NCBI GenBank assembly: GCA_964440345.1
Contig: CAYTSA010000087.1
Span: 1 to 17,189, forward strand
Direction of reading: 5' to 3'
Source: CAYTSA01 sp964440345
GTDB taxonomy: Bacteria > Desulfobacterota > Desulfovibrionia > Desulfovibrionales > Desulfovibrionaceae
Length of the DNA stretch: 17,189 nt
Part shown: piece after piece, positions 16,738 to 17,189 of the stretch
Layout of the letters: the number at the start of each line of letters is the position of its first letter
Position numbering within the stretch: the stretch's first letter is position 1
Made by a program: the position numbers and the translations under genes
The notes under the pieces: model-generated
The model's database searches: none
Seen by the model: the letters and a program-made list of their open reading frames with translations, nothing else
Told to the model about the DNA's origin: nothing

Positions 16738-17189
16738 TTAGTCCTCCGAACTCTCTCCAGTACGCCGATTTTTCATATTCTGACATAAATTATGTGCAAC
16801 TCCTCGCAAAGTCATTGCTGTATTGTAAAGCGAATCACTGCCTGAATAGCTATACACATTGCTTAGAGCTTTTTTGGCATTCTCTTCTGCACGATAAAGA
16901 GCTTCCTGGAACAGAACATCATCTGGAGTCAAAGAAGCGTAAGCTTGAGATAGATCGTGATTCATCTCCAATAAACTTAATGCCTTTTCATCTACCAGAA
17001 CTTCTGCAAGATTTTTCACATCAGGGTTTTGCGAAGCCACCACCGGTTTTTTATTGTCCTTCTTGCTCCCATATAGCCATGTGCAAAGCTTTCCCAATTC
17101 CTCCACTTTATCTTCAGGGACAGGATTATCTACTATTTCCGACTGTGAAAAACTCGGAGGAAGCCCCAAATATTCGCGGACCTGGCCGC
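16738..17189 (-). CDS. Uncharacterised protein, C-terminal part (runs off right edge), possibly ParB-like
   Basis: The frame is open from the right edge to TAA at 16738-16740, giving about 150 residues, so the start is outside the window; an in-frame TTG at 17167-17169 is not preceded by a convincing site. Visible: GQVREYLGLPPSF near the edge, then an acidic/helical stretch, NPDVKNLAEVL, and an Ala/Tyr-rich helical C-terminus. The REYLGL and NPDVKNLAEVL stretches remind me of regions after the ParB nuclease-like domain in some ParB-related proteins, but the diagnostic domain would be off the edge, so this is a low-confidence guess. It is co-transcribed with the putative nuclease (4-bp gap), and its final codons supply that gene's GGAGG. 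Base composition matches the AT-richer island. Confidence 0.5.
   Translation of the reverse strand, partial: GQVREYLGLPPSFSQSEIVDNPVPEDKVEELGKLCTWLYGSKKDNKKPVVASQNPDVKNLAEVLVDEKALSLLEMNHDLSQAYASLTPDDVLFQEALYRAEENAKKALSNVYSYSGSDSLYNTAMTLRGVAHNLCQNMKNRRTGESSED

Overview
The window (17,189 bp) looks chromosomal, from a GC-rich, probably anaerobic Desulfovibrionales-type bacterium (Desulfobacterota). This rests on the GroES/GroEL sequence style, PAS-rich hybrid kinases with a Cys-cluster PAS domain, and a KamA-type radical SAM enzyme. The assignment is an impression from protein character, not a search result.

Layout. (1) 1-5579 is a sensory region: the C-terminal end of a PAS protein, an overlapping hybrid histidine kinase on +, then a 400-bp gap with two hairpins, then a second, convergent hybrid kinase on -. 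(2) 5691-7052 (-) encodes a secreted alpha/beta-hydrolase-like protein. (3) 7145-9337 (-) is a complete groESL heat-shock operon with sigma70-type promoter, CIRCE operator, groES, groEL and hairpin terminator. (4) 9404-10423 (-) is a two-TM RCK/TrkA potassium-channel-like protein whose selectivity filter is not canonical. (5) 10489-14750 (+) is a three-gene cluster, divergent from the channel: an ATP-grasp ligase, a KamA-family radical SAM/PLP aminomutase with an altered substrate pocket, and an M20 metallopeptidase whose start overlaps the aminomutase stop. (6) From about 14751 the base composition becomes visibly AT-richer and the gene content turns to DNA modification: a Dam-type adenine methyltransferase (+), a convergent PD-(D/E)XK-like putative nuclease (-), and the C-terminal end of an unrecognised gene (-) running off the right edge. 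This looks like the start of an acquired restriction or defence island.

The most interesting unit is the ATP-grasp / KamA-like / M20 cluster. A mutase making a beta- (or otherwise shifted) amino acid, a ligase joining it to something, and a hydrolase able to cut an amide bond form a plausible small biosynthetic pathway. The logic resembles PylB-PylC of pyrrolysine synthesis, but with a KamA-type mutase. Both Asp residues that hold the lysine side chain in lysine 2,3-aminomutase are replaced (Ser431, Tyr466), so the substrate is probably not lysine. A compatible solute or small beta-amino-acid peptide is one possibility, but that is inference.

The 10-N run inside the M20 gene appears to be an unmerged contig join: the same six bases flank it, and collapsing them restores one intact frame.
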